A stretch of 64,000 bases of DNA from Pithys albifrons albifrons (GCF_047495875.1 NC_092497.1:62645977-62709976), one strand, 5' to 3'; counted from the first letter of the stretch, positions 13,801 through 26,731 are shown. The notes: generated from the letters alone by a model not told the origin. Numbers and translations are program-made.

Positions 13801-16800
13801 TTTGCCTCCTGCCTCATGCCCTCACTGTGCCTTATTCTTCCTCCTGGTCTCATTAATTTATATTTGCTTTCTACTCTTCCTCTTTTTAAATCCACAGATG
13901 CATAAAGCAGATATCTATCATCATATTTTCCATGTTTTAAATTAATAGGTAATTATTTTGAACACAGAAAATTGTAATGGGAATAAGTCATTGAGAGCAG
14001 ACCTTCAACCTCATTGCTAGTTGGACCTGAAGATATGGAGCTGCAGCAGCCTCACACCTGTCAGGATACTGCATTCAACAGTTCCAATGGAATTTACGTG
14101 TTTGGAAGATGATAAAAATAATCCTCAAGTCCTCATTTTTACAGCAAGAGACTGATAAAAGAGTGAGCTTTTCTTCATGAATTTCCTAGTGGGAGCTTTC
14201 CCTGACCTGACCAGAACTCTAAAATGCCTAGTAGCAGAGGCAGCTGAACCTCCTGCCTATCCTCCTGCTTCAGTCTGGGAACTGAAATGGATGCTGAAGA
14301 CTCGCAGGAAAGGGAATCTCTTGGAAAAGGCTCTAGAAATTGGGATCAAAAAAAATGCATTCATCAAGAAACTAATTCCTTCAAATAACTTCCAAAATCC
14401 TGTCAGATTTGAAACAAGAAACTTGTCAAGAAGAAGTAAGAAAAATCAGTAGATCATGAGGGAATGGATAGAGGTGAAACTCCTGCACTAGAAGGAGATT
14501 CACATTTTTGCCAAAAGCATAATGTAAAAGACTTGAACAGATAGGAAATGGTGATGGCTTCTCTCAGTGCAGAAAACTCTTCTACAGAGCAGAACCACCT
14601 GTGACGAATTAGGTCTGACCAAAGACTGTGTGTGCTTTATAAGCAGTGAGCAGTGATCTGATACAGTGTTGAACAATGGAGAGGGATGAACAGTTCTGGC
14701 AAGTATTGAATCAAATCTCTCCTCCTGATTTCTCAGGAAAACCCATTTCTCAACTGCACAAACAAAAATGACACATGCTGCCAGCTCATTCCTTTCTGCT
14801 CACAGCTGGGCTGTTCTCTGTGAAAGGGGTTCTTGAAGGGTAAGGAATAAAAAGTCTTAAACATGTATCTGTTGTCACAAATGAAAATGTTTTTCTCTTA
14901 TGCCCATTTTCTCTATCTCTGCATCTTCACACGGGGAAGATTCCAGTATGGGCAGATGACAAGTTTTCTGGAGAATCACTCTGAAATTACTCTAGAACTG
15001 GCAAAACACTCACATAACTTTAGTCCTTTATGACAGGCCTAAGCCCATGATCCCAAATGAGCCAAATTTCCCTTTTCCTGAAAGATGGTGAGTAGGGAAG
15101 GAGCGCAGAGGAGAGAGAGATCTGCTTGTGTACAGATGCAAGGTTTTACAACAGAGGCACTTGCAGCCAGTGGGACCAAAGCTGTCAGTTTCTCCAAACA
15201 CTTTTATCATTTGATTGGGGGCTTTTTCAACACCTTATTAAAAGGAAACAAATAAATAAATAATTGACTCAATGGTGGCTTAATAGGTTAGTATGTATCA
15301 TCTTGGAGCAATTCACTTCCAATGTGAGATTTAATCCAAGGGATAGAAAATATTATCCAAAATGTCCTCACACACTGAAATTCAGTGCCCCATATTTTTT
15401 TTTTTGCATTTTTTAGCTACCTTGAATACTTACTGAAAAAGATCCACCGTGGAGAGATACTAGACTCACAAACTGATTTATTTGCCTCTCCTTTTGAGTA
15501 GTATTTTGCCCAATCACCATGGAACACAGAAGCTGGCAGATTCTTATGTCTATCCAAGTTGACAAACACGATATAAAACAGTAGAAATAAACAAACCAAA
15601 AATTGCTTAAAATGTTGTTTTGCACACAAAGCAGATTCATGAAAAAGCATCATTTCATGGAATCAGGAAAGACTAAATACCACAGCATTTCAGATGACAA
15701 AGAAGAGCTATGACAGAACCATACTGCCTCTGGGAAGACCAAGGCAAAGCTTTACACCTGTGAGGAAGAGAGGTATGTGTTCATTTTCCTGCTTTCACTT
15801 TTTATCCCTCTCCCCACTATTGTTTCTAAGACATGTCTGAATTAAATGTTTCTGGTTTGGTTTCCCCTTCCCATTCTCTTGTCTGTTGTAGATCCCTCTT
15901 ACCACCCCACAGATCACAGTTCCGTCATGGTCTTCTCTGCAGCAGCTTTCAGAAAACTCAAAGGTTTTTTACAGCAATCTGGGTCTATTCCAGCCCTTGC
16001 TGAAAATCCTTTGTGCAACATCAAGAGAACCAGAAAATAATAATAAAGAAACTAGACAAAATAAAAAAGCAAATACACACATCCCCTGACAATGAAGTAG
16101 AAGATATGCCATCAAGCAAGCCTGTAACAGGGGCTGTTCTGCCAGGGACACCCTGGCATGGAAAGAGGATGCTGATGCAGAAAAAGGCCAGCATTATCTT
16201 TTCCTTGGTGTCAAATGTCCTGTGGCACCATTTGGTCCTGAGATAGGAATAGTCTCATTTGCTCAGCAGTCTTCAATCTTCTAAAACCCCTCTGGTTTAA
16301 AGCTCGTTTATGCAATACCTATCTTGCCTAACATGTTTGGTTACTAATTTCACAGGAATGGACCCCTGGGGCCATAATATCTAACTCATAAAACCAGACC
16401 TGACACTTGGCTTTCCATTTGGGTCACTCTAGCAAATCATTTCCTTTTTGAGGGCTGAGCAGTGACATGATTTCACAGTGCCTAATATGCAAAAAGATAT
16501 TTTCAATATAGTAGCTAGTGAAGAGGTGGGCAAAATCACCTGTGTTATATTGGTCACAGGCCATTTTTTTCTGTCTGGCTACATTTAAATAAGATAAATA
16601 TTTTATCTGAATAAAGACAAGATGATGAAGATGCACAACAATTAGAGATAAAACAGCTGTGTAACTTCACATATTTCTACAGCTGTTCAGGAAAGCACAG
16701 CACAACAGTCTAGTATGGCAATATCAAACCAGATGATCCTAAAAACTATTTATGGCTTCCTGCAAAATGCAGAAACACCCCTGTTCAGGCCAAAAACCTC

Positions 16801-19800
16801 ACCCATAAAACATAGACAGGGGTTGCCATGTCTGCAGGTCCCTGTAAAAAAAGTACAAAGAAATTTCTGTGTGCCTCTGTAGCAGGTGCACAAATTGACT
16901 AAGATTTGTGTTTTCATCCCTTTGGAAGTCAGAGATTTCTGCCTCTGAAAACCGTTATCAGCTGCTCTGCAGGGTTTCTGTGGTTTGCCTGAACCACCAA
17001 GCAGAACAGGACCTCGCTTGCAGTTCCTCTGTGGGGTTTGCTGCCTGATGCTTGGACGTGAATCCTGCAGCAGAGATGTGGGGAGAAGCGAGGCAGAGGG
17101 ACCACAGAGAGTTGAAATCCTGCTTGTTCTCCCAGAGCTGTGCTTGTTCTCCCATGACTTGGCTCTTGGAACAAGGAAAATGTATTTATTTCTTTGCAGA
17201 GCTTGTCATATGAAGGACCAAGAGTGACAGTGAACCTCTTGTTGCTATTCCATGTCTCCTCAGAGACCTTTAACATCAATATATTAATACCAACACAAAT
17301 TCCCAAGGCCTGTGCAGTGCTCAGCCTGTGGGAGAGCATGAGCCTGAGCTGTTCATGTAGCCTCTCATCAAGTATCTGTGTTTGTACCTTTTTTGCCTGG
17401 TGACTTAGGAGCTTGTCAAGTCAAATGTGACTAGAAGATCTGGCTCTCACATAGATTCAGCTCCCTAAAATATTGTGACATCAGAAGGTCAAGTAGAGAG
17501 GAAATGCTCTATCAGTGCTCACTCCCAAGGAAACTCACAGCTCAACATTTGTCCAATTTCATCAGCCATTGTACACAGATGTGTGGAAAACTTGCTTCAC
17601 TACTTCCACTTCCCGCAGAACAACATGCTTCATTATACATTTGTAACAACCAAAAAAGAGTGTCTTTTAGTCCAGCAAAAACATAGCAAAATTTTTTGAA
17701 GTTGTTTCCTGTTGGCATCAACACAAGCTCAATTCTCAACAAGTCTGCATGGTCAGGTGTGTGAGAAAGAAGTGAACATTTCTAAACTGGGACTTTTTGT
17801 AGAGTCTGTGCTACAGTTTACTGGCTATTATCCTTGGAAGAGTTGTCACAGGGAGATTTTTTTAAAAGATTCATTCTGTCTCCCCTGACCTTTAGCGAAA
17901 TTAAAGACAGGCTTTGTATCAGTGTAAACTGATTTGGATTTTCTGCTACGTGACCTCAGAGATGTTTATGGCAGCAAGAGTTCATCAGCGCTCTCACTTT
18001 TCACTCCTCAGCAAGAGGCCAGGATGATGTCCCACGGGTGCCTGTTCCTAGGACTCAAAGGGCTTCTAGGACAACAAAGAACTCATTGGAATTATTCACT
18101 GGAGAAAGCTGACTTACCCAAAACAAAACCTGTGTTGGCTTTCTTGCTGGGCTTTTTTGAAGGTCAGACTCAAAGGGTCCCAGTTGTTCCTAAAACACCT
18201 CTCTTAACACTTTCTGGATACATACTCCAACATATTTCATCCTGATTCATCATTAGTTTTTTCTTGCCACACTTTAATAAAAATAAAGCAATCCCATGGT
18301 TTATTTTTTTGCATTCAAGGTGAATTTTGAAACAATGGAGGGTAAGAGCCTTTTATTCAGCACTCAACAAGAAGTTCAGAGGTTGAAGAGTTTCGTGATG
18401 CAGAATTTCTACCCTATATGTCATTGTCCCTTCACCTGCTAGATGAATGAAAGGAAAGAACATTTCCTCAAATATTACCTCCCATTTTAGCCAGATTTTA
18501 GAGAGGACTATCTTCTCTAATGAGTTATTTTGTGCCTCATGGCCTGCATCTCCCACTCACATTCTCAAGTGGAAGAAAACTTATCAGTGTTGGTGACAAG
18601 TTTCATTTCTTTGTGAAAGGAACTTCAGACTAATTTCTTTCCTGGAATTCATAAGACCCAAGTACTTCCCTACCTCTGTTTAATTTTATTGACAGACCGA
18701 TTGAGTTCCCATTTGCAGACAGGTTGCGTTGGGCTCTGCAAAAGCATTAGACCACTGCACCTGTAACTAAAACCCTATATTCTGTGGATTGCTTCCTGCA
18801 ATATTCATACCTTGATGTCAAACAATCCTGGGAAGATTAAATTATGAAAATTTGGTCATTCCTTCAAAATTCAGTAGTAGTGTTAGCTTGTGACCCATTA
18901 CTGTTTTGTTTAGAAGCTGGCATAAAACACAAGTTATTGTCATGAAATACAGACATTGCCACAAATACCTGAAAAAGAGCTACCAAATTTTGGGTCAGTG
19001 TGTGAGCTCAGAGTTTGCACCCTGGGCCAGCTTCACTTCTTTCAACATCTCTGCTGTCTGAAAATAGTAACTCACACTTTTCATATACTGAGTATTGTTC
19101 TGATCCAAAATGAAGGGACAATATATGTCTGCTTAAGTCCTTTCAGAATTTGAGAAAAATTTAGGATGAGATGCTCAGAGAAACAGCTACTATGACTGTG
19201 TTTTTCAGATACCTGGTAGCATAAATTCAATTTAATAGAAGAGGTAAAAATTTGAGATTGATGGTTCCTTTTTTAATTCTCCAAAGAAGTGGAAAAAGCC
19301 TGATTCCTGGTTTAAAAGTGTAGTAAAAATAGGCTGCATTTTATTTATTTTCTTCCTTTAGTTTCACTACAATACTTCACTCAGACACCACTGAGTGCTA
19401 CCACTCCTGCTTGAAGTTTTGTGAGCAAAATATCTATAAGTGCATCTCTCATCCCAGCATTAGGCACATTTGTATCTTATTGAGATTTGAACAGAGTTAT
19501 CTGTGACACAGAAAATCACCCAGACAGCAACATCACAGTTGCCATGTTGTGAGGATGAGGATGGTGCATTCTTAAAGATACATCCTAAGATTTTTAGGGC
19601 TCTTTTAGATCCGTATGTTCTGCATCCTGAACCTCAACTGCATGAGACCAGTAAACTGGTGGACAGGGTGATGGAAAAGATCTCTTATGGGACACCAATC
19701 ACGCTGTCAGCCTCCAACAGCATGTGAACTTCTCTTTTAAGTCAAACTCTAAAATGTTACACTTCAGGCTTTTAGCAAACTTTGGAACTCATCTTGCCTG

Positions 19801-22599
19801 TTTAAAGAGTGGCAATGTCTCACAACCCCCGTATTTACACTTTCCATGCAAATGTTTTGCTCCATCAAACTTCCACATGGTTCACTTTCTCTGTCCTGTA
19901 AAACTTACTTCTGTGAAGAGCAAAAATTACAGCTAGACCAAGGTTAAGGACAATGCTGTTAAGGTGCACAGAACTGAGCCTTCTTACCTGCAAACCCACC
20001 AAACAACCAAAGCAACCCATAACACTGCGGTTGAAGACAAGATCTGCTACAGGCCTGCCCTGGAGCAGCCAATAATCTGGCCAAAGACAGAACTGGAAAT
20101 AGTGCCACATCCTGTACCCAGAGCACTCACCAGAAAAAAAAAGGAGCAGGGATGAAAAACAAAGAGCATGGATCAACCAAGGAGTTGGCTTAAATGCAGC
20201 TTCTGTGCTGATGGATGAGATTCAAGGTCAGGGATCATGTGTAAATGTCCAAGTAAAGGCTTGTCAAGGCCAGTTAGCATCCTTTGGGGCCTTGCACAGA
20301 CCTGCTGAAGGTCATTCTCCCTCTTCTTTGTGTTTCACTTATGTGAACAGCAAACCCTACTGTCCTTCACTACAGTGCTTTCCTTTATATTTAAGTCCTT
20401 CTATCTCAGAAAAAACCCAAACTTCTCATTACTAGTGTTACTGTGATGTTTCAATTTCAGTGAAAATGTTGTTCAGAGTTTATTGGAGCGTTCAGAGATG
20501 AAATGAGAAAACATTAAAAAGTGTTTATTTAAAAAAAATACCATACAATCCAAGGCTGGCAACCTATACAGCATTTTCCATACAAATACACTTACTAAAT
20601 GAGGGTCTGTTAAATGTTGTTAAGAGATGCTCAGAAAACCCCAGGAGACAAAATAACCATGGGTCTGATTTCATATTAGACTCTACCAAGGAAGCAGAAA
20701 AAAGGTTTAGGTAGTCTGACTGTGCATTTAATGAATTTATGGCCGTTTTAAGTAGCAATTTCAGATGAATTGTCCTCCCACTCGCCTCATCCATACCTTA
20801 AATCAGCTTGTACTGCCGTCTTCTAGACAACAGTTTATTATGGAAATAATGTGTAATGGTCACTCCATTTAGGATGTAAGAAAGGGCTGATTGTTTTAAT
20901 GTTGCCAGTCGAAATCCAGGGCTGCTGAGAGGAAGTCATCCCTTTTCATAGTATTATTGTTATATCAACCACACTGTCTTAGGAAAGGTATTGGATAGAC
21001 AAGTACAATAGGGCAAAACTTGTCTTTATGTGTCTGTCTAAATAAAAAAAAAAAGATGACTGAATTCTTCTCTTTTCTGCAAAGAGAAGCCAGATGGATT
21101 ATGTATGACAAAACATCTGTAATCATTAGCTGCTTTTTCACATTCTGGGGACCTTAGTGGATTCAGAATTTTCCAAACATGTTCTTCACTACCCCCTGCT
21201 CTAGAACACAGAAAATTGCAAAAAAACTTGTCCAATGCCTCACCAGAGAAAGTTTCTCCAAGCTCTGACCTGTTCTCTGGGAATGATCTTCTTGTCAGAT
21301 CATGTAAAAGACAACTTTTCATACTATAGTAATTGTACATGAGGGCCCAGGTGTAAAGCAAACAGATTTACTTGAGAGATTTTCCTTATTGTGGTGCTAA
21401 AACCAGTGCCTCATCCTTGTTTCCCTCCCAGCTGTGCTCTGCAGCCTTGGAACAGAGAGGCCCCTCTGGAACCACCGTGCTGGCTGCATTGGGCTGACAG
21501 TGGGAAGCATCAGCACAGGGAACCCTGTTCCAGAGATTCCAATATAGGAGCTCAAGTCAGTTTGTCACACATGATCCATCCCACTCCTCCAATCTGCAGG
21601 AAAAGAGAACCTTAGCACTTTATCTGGTAATTTTTCCTGGTTCTGCTGGTTTCAGTGACAGTGTGGTCTTTACTCTCCATACCTATATGAAATCCATCAC
21701 GCAGGGGGCAGGTCCTGCCTTATACTGAGAAGATTTGGGGGGAAGTCTCTATTAATTCTCTTTCAGACAATTTGCATGACACTACACTCTCATTTTAAAG
21801 AGGGTGTTTGCAGAAGTAAATTGCTTCTTCAGCAGCCATTTCCAGGGGAATTACTGTGGGAACAAAGCAGTATCCCAAGGCTAAGATGGGAATTGTGTGG
21901 GTCCCCTTAGCAACTCCCTTTGGCATATCAGAATCTGAAGTACCTGCCATACATCCACCCAGATGTTTGTTTATGTCCTGACTTCAGCAGACTTTGCCCA
22001 CTCAGTGACATGCTGTGGTACACAGTGATGAAGGATGACATGATTGCTGAGAAGCAGTGCTGGAGGAAAAGGCCTTTGTGTTTCTGACAGGATCCAGATA
22101 GTGACACCAGTCTTGGCCTACTTCGAAGCAGCTGGATTTTGATGCCATAACTGAAGACCAAAATAGTAAAGTCTTCTAAAATTCAAATTTGGGTGTTTAC
22201 AACAGTGGGCTTTGCAGTGCTGTCCCCACTGTCTTGCCTTCTCTGCAACTGGATGTTGCCATGGCTGCAGTGCAGCTGGAGGTTTCCTGTAGGAAGGAAA
22301 TTTTAATGGAGCAGGGGATACCACAACTAACCTTTTGATTTACCTTTGTTTTATTTCTTTACTAATGTCTATGACCTTCTACCAACTGTCAGACTGTCTA
22401 AATTGCATTTCTGTTGCTGATATTAACAGCTTCATCTCTCATGCTATATTTAGTGTCTTATAATGAAATGCTGGCAAAATTCTTTGCTTCCTCATTTAGC
22501 ACTTGCTCGTTCCTGTTCCACAGCTACTCACTCTGGCTTCTGTGCACTGTCACCCTCATTGAGATTCTGTTGCGCTTCTCACTTTCTCAGGAAAATGTC
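13801..22599. other. unique noncoding DNA, no gene seen
   Basis: About 8.8 kb without a recognisable gene. Frames up to 136 codons exist (for example on - at 16929-17339), but they overlap frames on the other strand and match no family I know. A T-run lies near 15398. GC is slightly higher around 17.0 and 21.4 kb without reaching CpG-island character. Confidence 0.55.
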
Positions 22600-22800
22600 A
22601 AATCCTTGCACTTTCTCCAGCTTTTCTGAAGATCCAATGTCTTCTGGTCCCTCTATCTCCCCCAAGGCCATATGCTTTATCCTCCTCTTTGCTATATGAA
22701 CCTTTCCAGAGCTGAGTGTGAAGAACTGCAAACAGTCTTCCAAATGAGGCTTCTCCAGCTGGAGCAGGGCCAATTCCCAGATCTCATGGTTGATAAATGT
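22600..22800 (-). mobile_element. ancient CR1/L3-like LINE fragment, reverse transcriptase C-terminal region
   Basis: Read on -, the frame contains KPHLEDCLQFF at about 22752-22720. This matches the RPHLEYCVQFW landmark that follows the polymerase domain in CR1-type ORF2 proteins. Just before it, EIWELALLQLE keeps the spacing of the family's EVILPLYSALV segment. After it, about 16 residues downstream, KRRIKHM parallels QRRATKM. The reading frame stays open for about 64 codons with weak conservation, so this is an old, diverged copy rather than a functional element. Family phrases are from memory. Confidence 0.8.
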
Positions 22801-23009
22801 ATATGTGCATCTTGGAATGCTGTTGGTTTTATTTGAACAGATGTTAAGTGTTCTGCTGGGGATCTCACACTTTATCCACCACTATCCCTCACTCCTACCT
22901 GGAACTTAACAGCATGTGCTGTTAACTATGCTGGGTGTGCAATGTGGCTTGGTAAAAGGAAATAAAAAAGCAGAATAGCTAGCAAGACCGGTTATATTTC
23001 CACCTGGTT
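22801..23009. other. unique noncoding DNA, possible continuation of the old LINE
   Basis: This stretch lies upstream of the recognisable CR1 part in the element's own orientation. It contains no landmark I can place, so the true limit of the old element is uncertain. Confidence 0.4.
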
Positions 23010-23060
23010 AAAAAACAAAACAAACCAAAACAAACCCCCAAAAACCAAACTCACCCCAAC
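23010..23060 (+). repeat. CAAAA/ACCCC-rich simple tract
   Basis: Low-complexity run of A-rich units separated by C clusters (AAAACAAAACAAACC and ACCCCCAAAAACC patterns). It is one of several similar tracts in the window, all A-rich on +. Confidence 0.8.
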
Positions 23061-23227
23061 TTTTCTTTTTGGAGTCAAAAATTGCATTGAGGCCCAAGTA
23101 CAGAACATCTGACAGTACTTTCACTCAGAACACAGTGCCCCAATGTGACTGAGAACGCATTCCTTCGTGGAGTTTAGAAAACATTTCTGTAAAGTTTGTA
23201 TACAAAAGTATGTAAAGGTTACATTCA

Positions 23228-23640
23228 TTGTTTTCAAACACAAGACGCTTAGATTTAATTTTTTATTATATATATTTTATTGTAAATGTTTCAAAATATA
23301 AACCACATCAGACTGATTTGGGTAACAATTCTGCTGCAGTGAAAAAATGGACATGGGCTTCAACATGCCCCAAATATCAATGGAGAGCCTCTGAAACCAC
23401 AGGCTTTTGGGTAACAGTGGTATGGCAACAGTTAATTGCAAACTGGTACCCAAAAGGAGACTGTTATGGTACATATGCACCTCAAACTCTGTCCTGAGAA
23501 AGTGATTGTCTCAGGATTACATTGGGGGAATTTGTTGGTTATCTTCCTTTTGGATGGATGGGACAATATCTAAAGAGCAAAAGTCTCTTGAAAGGAAAAG
23601 CCCTCTTAGAAGAAGAAACAGGAATTTGGCTGACACTCAT
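23228..23640 (+). other. almost continuous open frame of unknown meaning
   Basis: In one + frame, translation runs from 23228 to 23640 (137 codons) with only one internal stop, TGA at 23498-23500. The first part (89 codons) is rich in Trp, Tyr and Gly after residue 24, including the phrase NWYPKGDCYGTYAPQ. The second part reads about 46 codons to the next stop, including GEFVGYLPFGWMGQYL. The first part opens at TTG rather than ATG. I do not recognise a family, and no splice sites or promoter were identified. It could be a decayed retroelement-derived frame or simple chance. Confidence 0.2.
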
Positions 23641-24380
23641 GTGAAGGTATAAAATAATGAAAAAATGTCACATTATCCTTTAGGTATTTAAAAACACTCT
23701 TAGTCCTGGTTTTATTTTTAGTTTTAGTTTAAAAATCTGCTTTAAATAAGAAGTAATCAACAAAAAAGAGGCCAACAATTTCATCTCACTAGTAAAACAC
23801 AGGATATTTAGAGCTGGACTCCATATTTATACTGGAGTACTTCTACATAAACAGGGCAGTCTGAGGAGGTCTGGAAATGAAGAAACTCAGTCCCACCCTC
23901 TCTTACTGGGTAGTTACTGTAAACTGTGATTTTTGACACCCTGAAAAAGCTAAAGAAGCCTCTCTAAGAGCTTCCTGTGGGTGTCCAGCAAGTGGCAGGA
24001 GCTTAAGCATCCGTGGAACCTCTTCTCAAGCTGGCTGAGAGATGAGGCAGCAGTCAAGGGAACTCGGATCTGGAGAAAACTGGGGAGTGGCAATACTGGG
24101 AAGAGGTAATATGAGAGAAAGAACAGACAAAGTCACATTGCGGAGATGTCCATGGTGGTTTGGACAGCAGGGAGAAAATAAGACCAAACATGGAAAAGGG
24201 TCCAGATATCCCAGCAAGCCAAGTGTGTTGAACAGGTTGTGAAAGTATTAGTATTTGTGCATTTTGGTGATATTCCCTTTACCATTGGCTGTTTCTGGAC
24301 CAACACAAACTGAAAACAGACCAAGTAGAATAGTCAGAACATCCTGACAACCCAGCCAAATGCTGTCACCCCTGCCTGTA
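23641..24380. other. unique noncoding DNA, no gene seen
   Basis: No gene or repeat family recognised. A pair of overlapping chance frames lies on opposite strands around 24030-24320. Confidence 0.55.
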
Positions 24381-24745
24381 AATCTAAGTGATTACGCTTT
24401 AAAGCAAAGTTTATTAAATGTTCCATCATAGTTTAAACACACAGCAAGGAGAGTTGTAAATGGGCACTAATGTTCTGTGGTGCATGGATGGGTGATGCTG
24501 TAATTAAAAAGGAGAAAATAAAAGTTGGCTGGTATGGGCATTGGCCCTTACAGATTTTCAGAGCTGTAGACTGCAATCCATAAAGTACAGTGGCGATCAC
24601 CATTTTTAGTTGATGACACAGCTATTTACAATGATCTTGATTTTTTGGGAGTACTGAATATGCCATGCAAATCCAATTACCAGGTCATGGTTAAATCCAA
24701 AGCTGCAACTGCAAGCCATCACAGTTTATGAAGGAAAACGATTCC
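24381..24745. promoter_or_regulatory. candidate conserved-type enhancer block
   Basis: A repeat-free block with several textbook binding-site cores: TAATTA (homeodomain) at 24501-24506, TATTTACA (forkhead, reverse orientation) at 24623-24630, and the perfect POU octamer ATGCAAAT at 24665-24672. It has no simple repeats and no persistent frame. Dense, mixed cores in gene-desert DNA are typical of developmental enhancers. I have no alignment, so function and conservation are inferred. Confidence 0.3.
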
Positions 24746-25841
24746 TCCAGTTCTAATTTCAGTGTAAGAGATATATAACTTTAATTTCCTTAACATGCCT
24801 TTGGATTATCTCTTAAAATATGTCTTCTAGTTTCAAACGTACTCAAAAAGAGTGGAGAAGAGGTAGAAAGATACAATTCAAGGTAATCCACTGGTTAGAT
24901 TATTCAATCCTTCAACATCTTCATCCTGAGAAAAATGTAATAAAACTGAGTCAGTAAAATTACACTGGTACAAACCAAGAGCACAGGAAGGTGAAACAGC
25001 ATTTGCATTTTGAATGAAAGGGTTTTGAATCTGACCTTGATATTTCACTTCTTTTAGAGGGATTTAAATGTTTAATGAAAAAATCTTACAGTCTCATGGA
25101 AAAAGTGTCCCAGATCAAGCATATTGTCTAATAGTTTCTGTCTTTAACCATTTTTTTGTTATTAATTTATTAAATAGCTTTGTTCCTTTTGCTGTACATT
25201 CATCTGTTTTAAGGAGAACAACCTCTAGAGACCAGTTTTTGTGCTGTGCAGGGGCCAGAAAATGGAAGTAGAAAAGACACTTAAAATGGTAAGAAGATTG
25301 AAAAAAAAGAGCTCAGTTCCATAAGCAGTAATGAAATGAATCATTTATGAAAAAGACCTAAAATACCATAAACCCCAAAACGTGTGCATGTGTGCATCTC
25401 TGTAGATATTTATGCATTACTGAGCACTGTACAGATCTATCGCTGCATATATATAGGCATAAATATAGGCATTTAATAAAATAAATAGACGCAGTAAAGA
25501 AAAGCAATGTGACATTTGGTACCACCATGGGAATATGCAGTGTGCCTCTCAGACCTGCATAAATAAAATTATCTTTTGCATATATCTACATTATATATTT
25601 TAATGCATATGTGTTCAGCAATAATATTTTTTTTCTTAATTCCATCTAAATCGTATTTCTTTCTGCATCTGAATTTTTTGCTGTTAACTGCAGGAGGATT
25701 GTTTTGGACATGAATGTTCTTCTTTTATGTTTTCTTTCTCATCTGGAAAAATGGAGAAAAAGAAAAGGAACTCCAAAAGGAAATCACTATGGATATTCTT
25801 TGTCTTTCCTTTAGTCACTTGCCAAATTAAGAATACACAAG
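24746..25841. other. unique AT-rich noncoding DNA, no gene seen
   Basis: No gene recognised. The stretch 25430-25640 is especially AT-rich with ATATATA and TATATTTTAA patterns but is not a clean microsatellite. Confidence 0.55.
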
Positions 25842-25872
25842 GGAAAAAACCCAAAACAAAAAACCCAAACAA
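25842..25872 (+). repeat. A-rich AAAACCC simple tract
   Basis: Short low-complexity run alternating A blocks with CCC. It resembles the tracts at 23010, 31636 and 42650. Confidence 0.7.
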
Positions 25873-25915
25873 TTGAATGAAGGAAAACAAGAAGTAGGAG
25901 AATAAACATCTCTCA

Positions 25916-26064
25916 CTAATCCTGTTCACTGTGATCACCAATAAGGAGAGGTGACATCAGAGTGATGACAGGTTTGGAGTGAGATATCCTGGGTGTCACA
26001 GCTGGTCTGCCACACCAGCTCTCCTCATCCCTCAGCTGATCAAAGCACCAATCAAGCTCCTCAT
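25916..26064 (-). other. exon-like short frame with PDE4 UCR2-like start (very tentative)
   Basis: On -, a pyrimidine-rich run ends in TTTCACAG, with the AG at 26066-26065, which is a good splice acceptor. The frame continues to TAG at 25918-25916. Its peptide contains EELDWCFDQL at 26062-26033. From memory, cAMP phosphodiesterases of the PDE4 family carry EELDWCLDQL or EELDWCLEQL at the start of upstream conserved region 2, a match of nine in ten residues. After this decapeptide the similarity stops completely, and no further PDE4 motif was seen. It could be a decayed or alternative exon, or a coincidence. The adjacent CR1 insertion begins about 25 bases upstream on this strand. Confidence 0.15.
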
Positions 26065-26089
26065 CTGTGAAACACATCAAAGTTGAATA

Positions 26090-26731
26090 AGAGTCAGCAG
26101 TACCCTGGCAGCCAGGAGGGCCAGCCATGTCCTGGGGGGCATCAGGCAAAGCACCACCAGCTGGGCGAGGAAGGGGATTGTCCCACTCTGCTCTGCTCTG
26201 GGGTGGCCTCACCTGCAATATTGGGGCAGTTTTGGGCACCACAATGTTAAGGAAGATATGAAGCCGTTAGAGAGTGTCCAAAGGAGGTCAATGAAGATGG
26301 TGAAGGGCCTTGAGGAGAACCTGTATGAGGAGCAGCTGAGGGCACTTGGTGTGTTTGGCTGGAGAAGAGGAGACTGAGGGGGACACCTCATTGCAGTTAC
26401 AACTTCCTCATGAGGAGCAAAGGAGGGACATACACTGATCTCTTCTCTGTGGTGACAGTGATAGGACCCGAGGGACTGGCCTGTAGTTGTGTCAGGGAAG
26501 GTTTAGTTTTTATATTAAAAAGAGGTTCTTTCCCCAGAGATTGCTTGGGCACTGAACAGGCTCCCCAGGGCAGTGGTGACAGAACCACGCCTGACAGAGT
26601 TCAAGAAGCATTTAGACAATACTCTCGGGCACATGGTGTGACTCTTGGGGATGGTCCTGCACAGGGGTAAGGGTTGGACTTGATGATCCTCGGAGGTTCC
26701 TTTCAACTCTGCATGTTCTGTGATTCTGTGA
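26090..26731 (+). mobile_element. CR1 LINE, truncated 3' portion including the end of ORF2
   Basis: This is the characteristic avian CR1 3' region. It includes GGGCACCACAATGTTAAG-type sequence, the GAGAGTGTCCAAAGGAGG phrase, GAGGAGACTGAGGGGGACA and TTCAAGAAGCATTTAGACAA. It ends with GGTTCCTTTCAACTCTGC and the terminal octamer-type repeat TTCTGTGATTCTGTGA at 26716-26731. The 5' part of the element is missing, which is usual for CR1. The ORF2 tail is interrupted by frameshifts (phrases such as LFSVVT and NRLP-type segments fall in different frames), so the copy is inactive. It is the longest and best preserved retroposon in the window. Confidence 0.95.
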
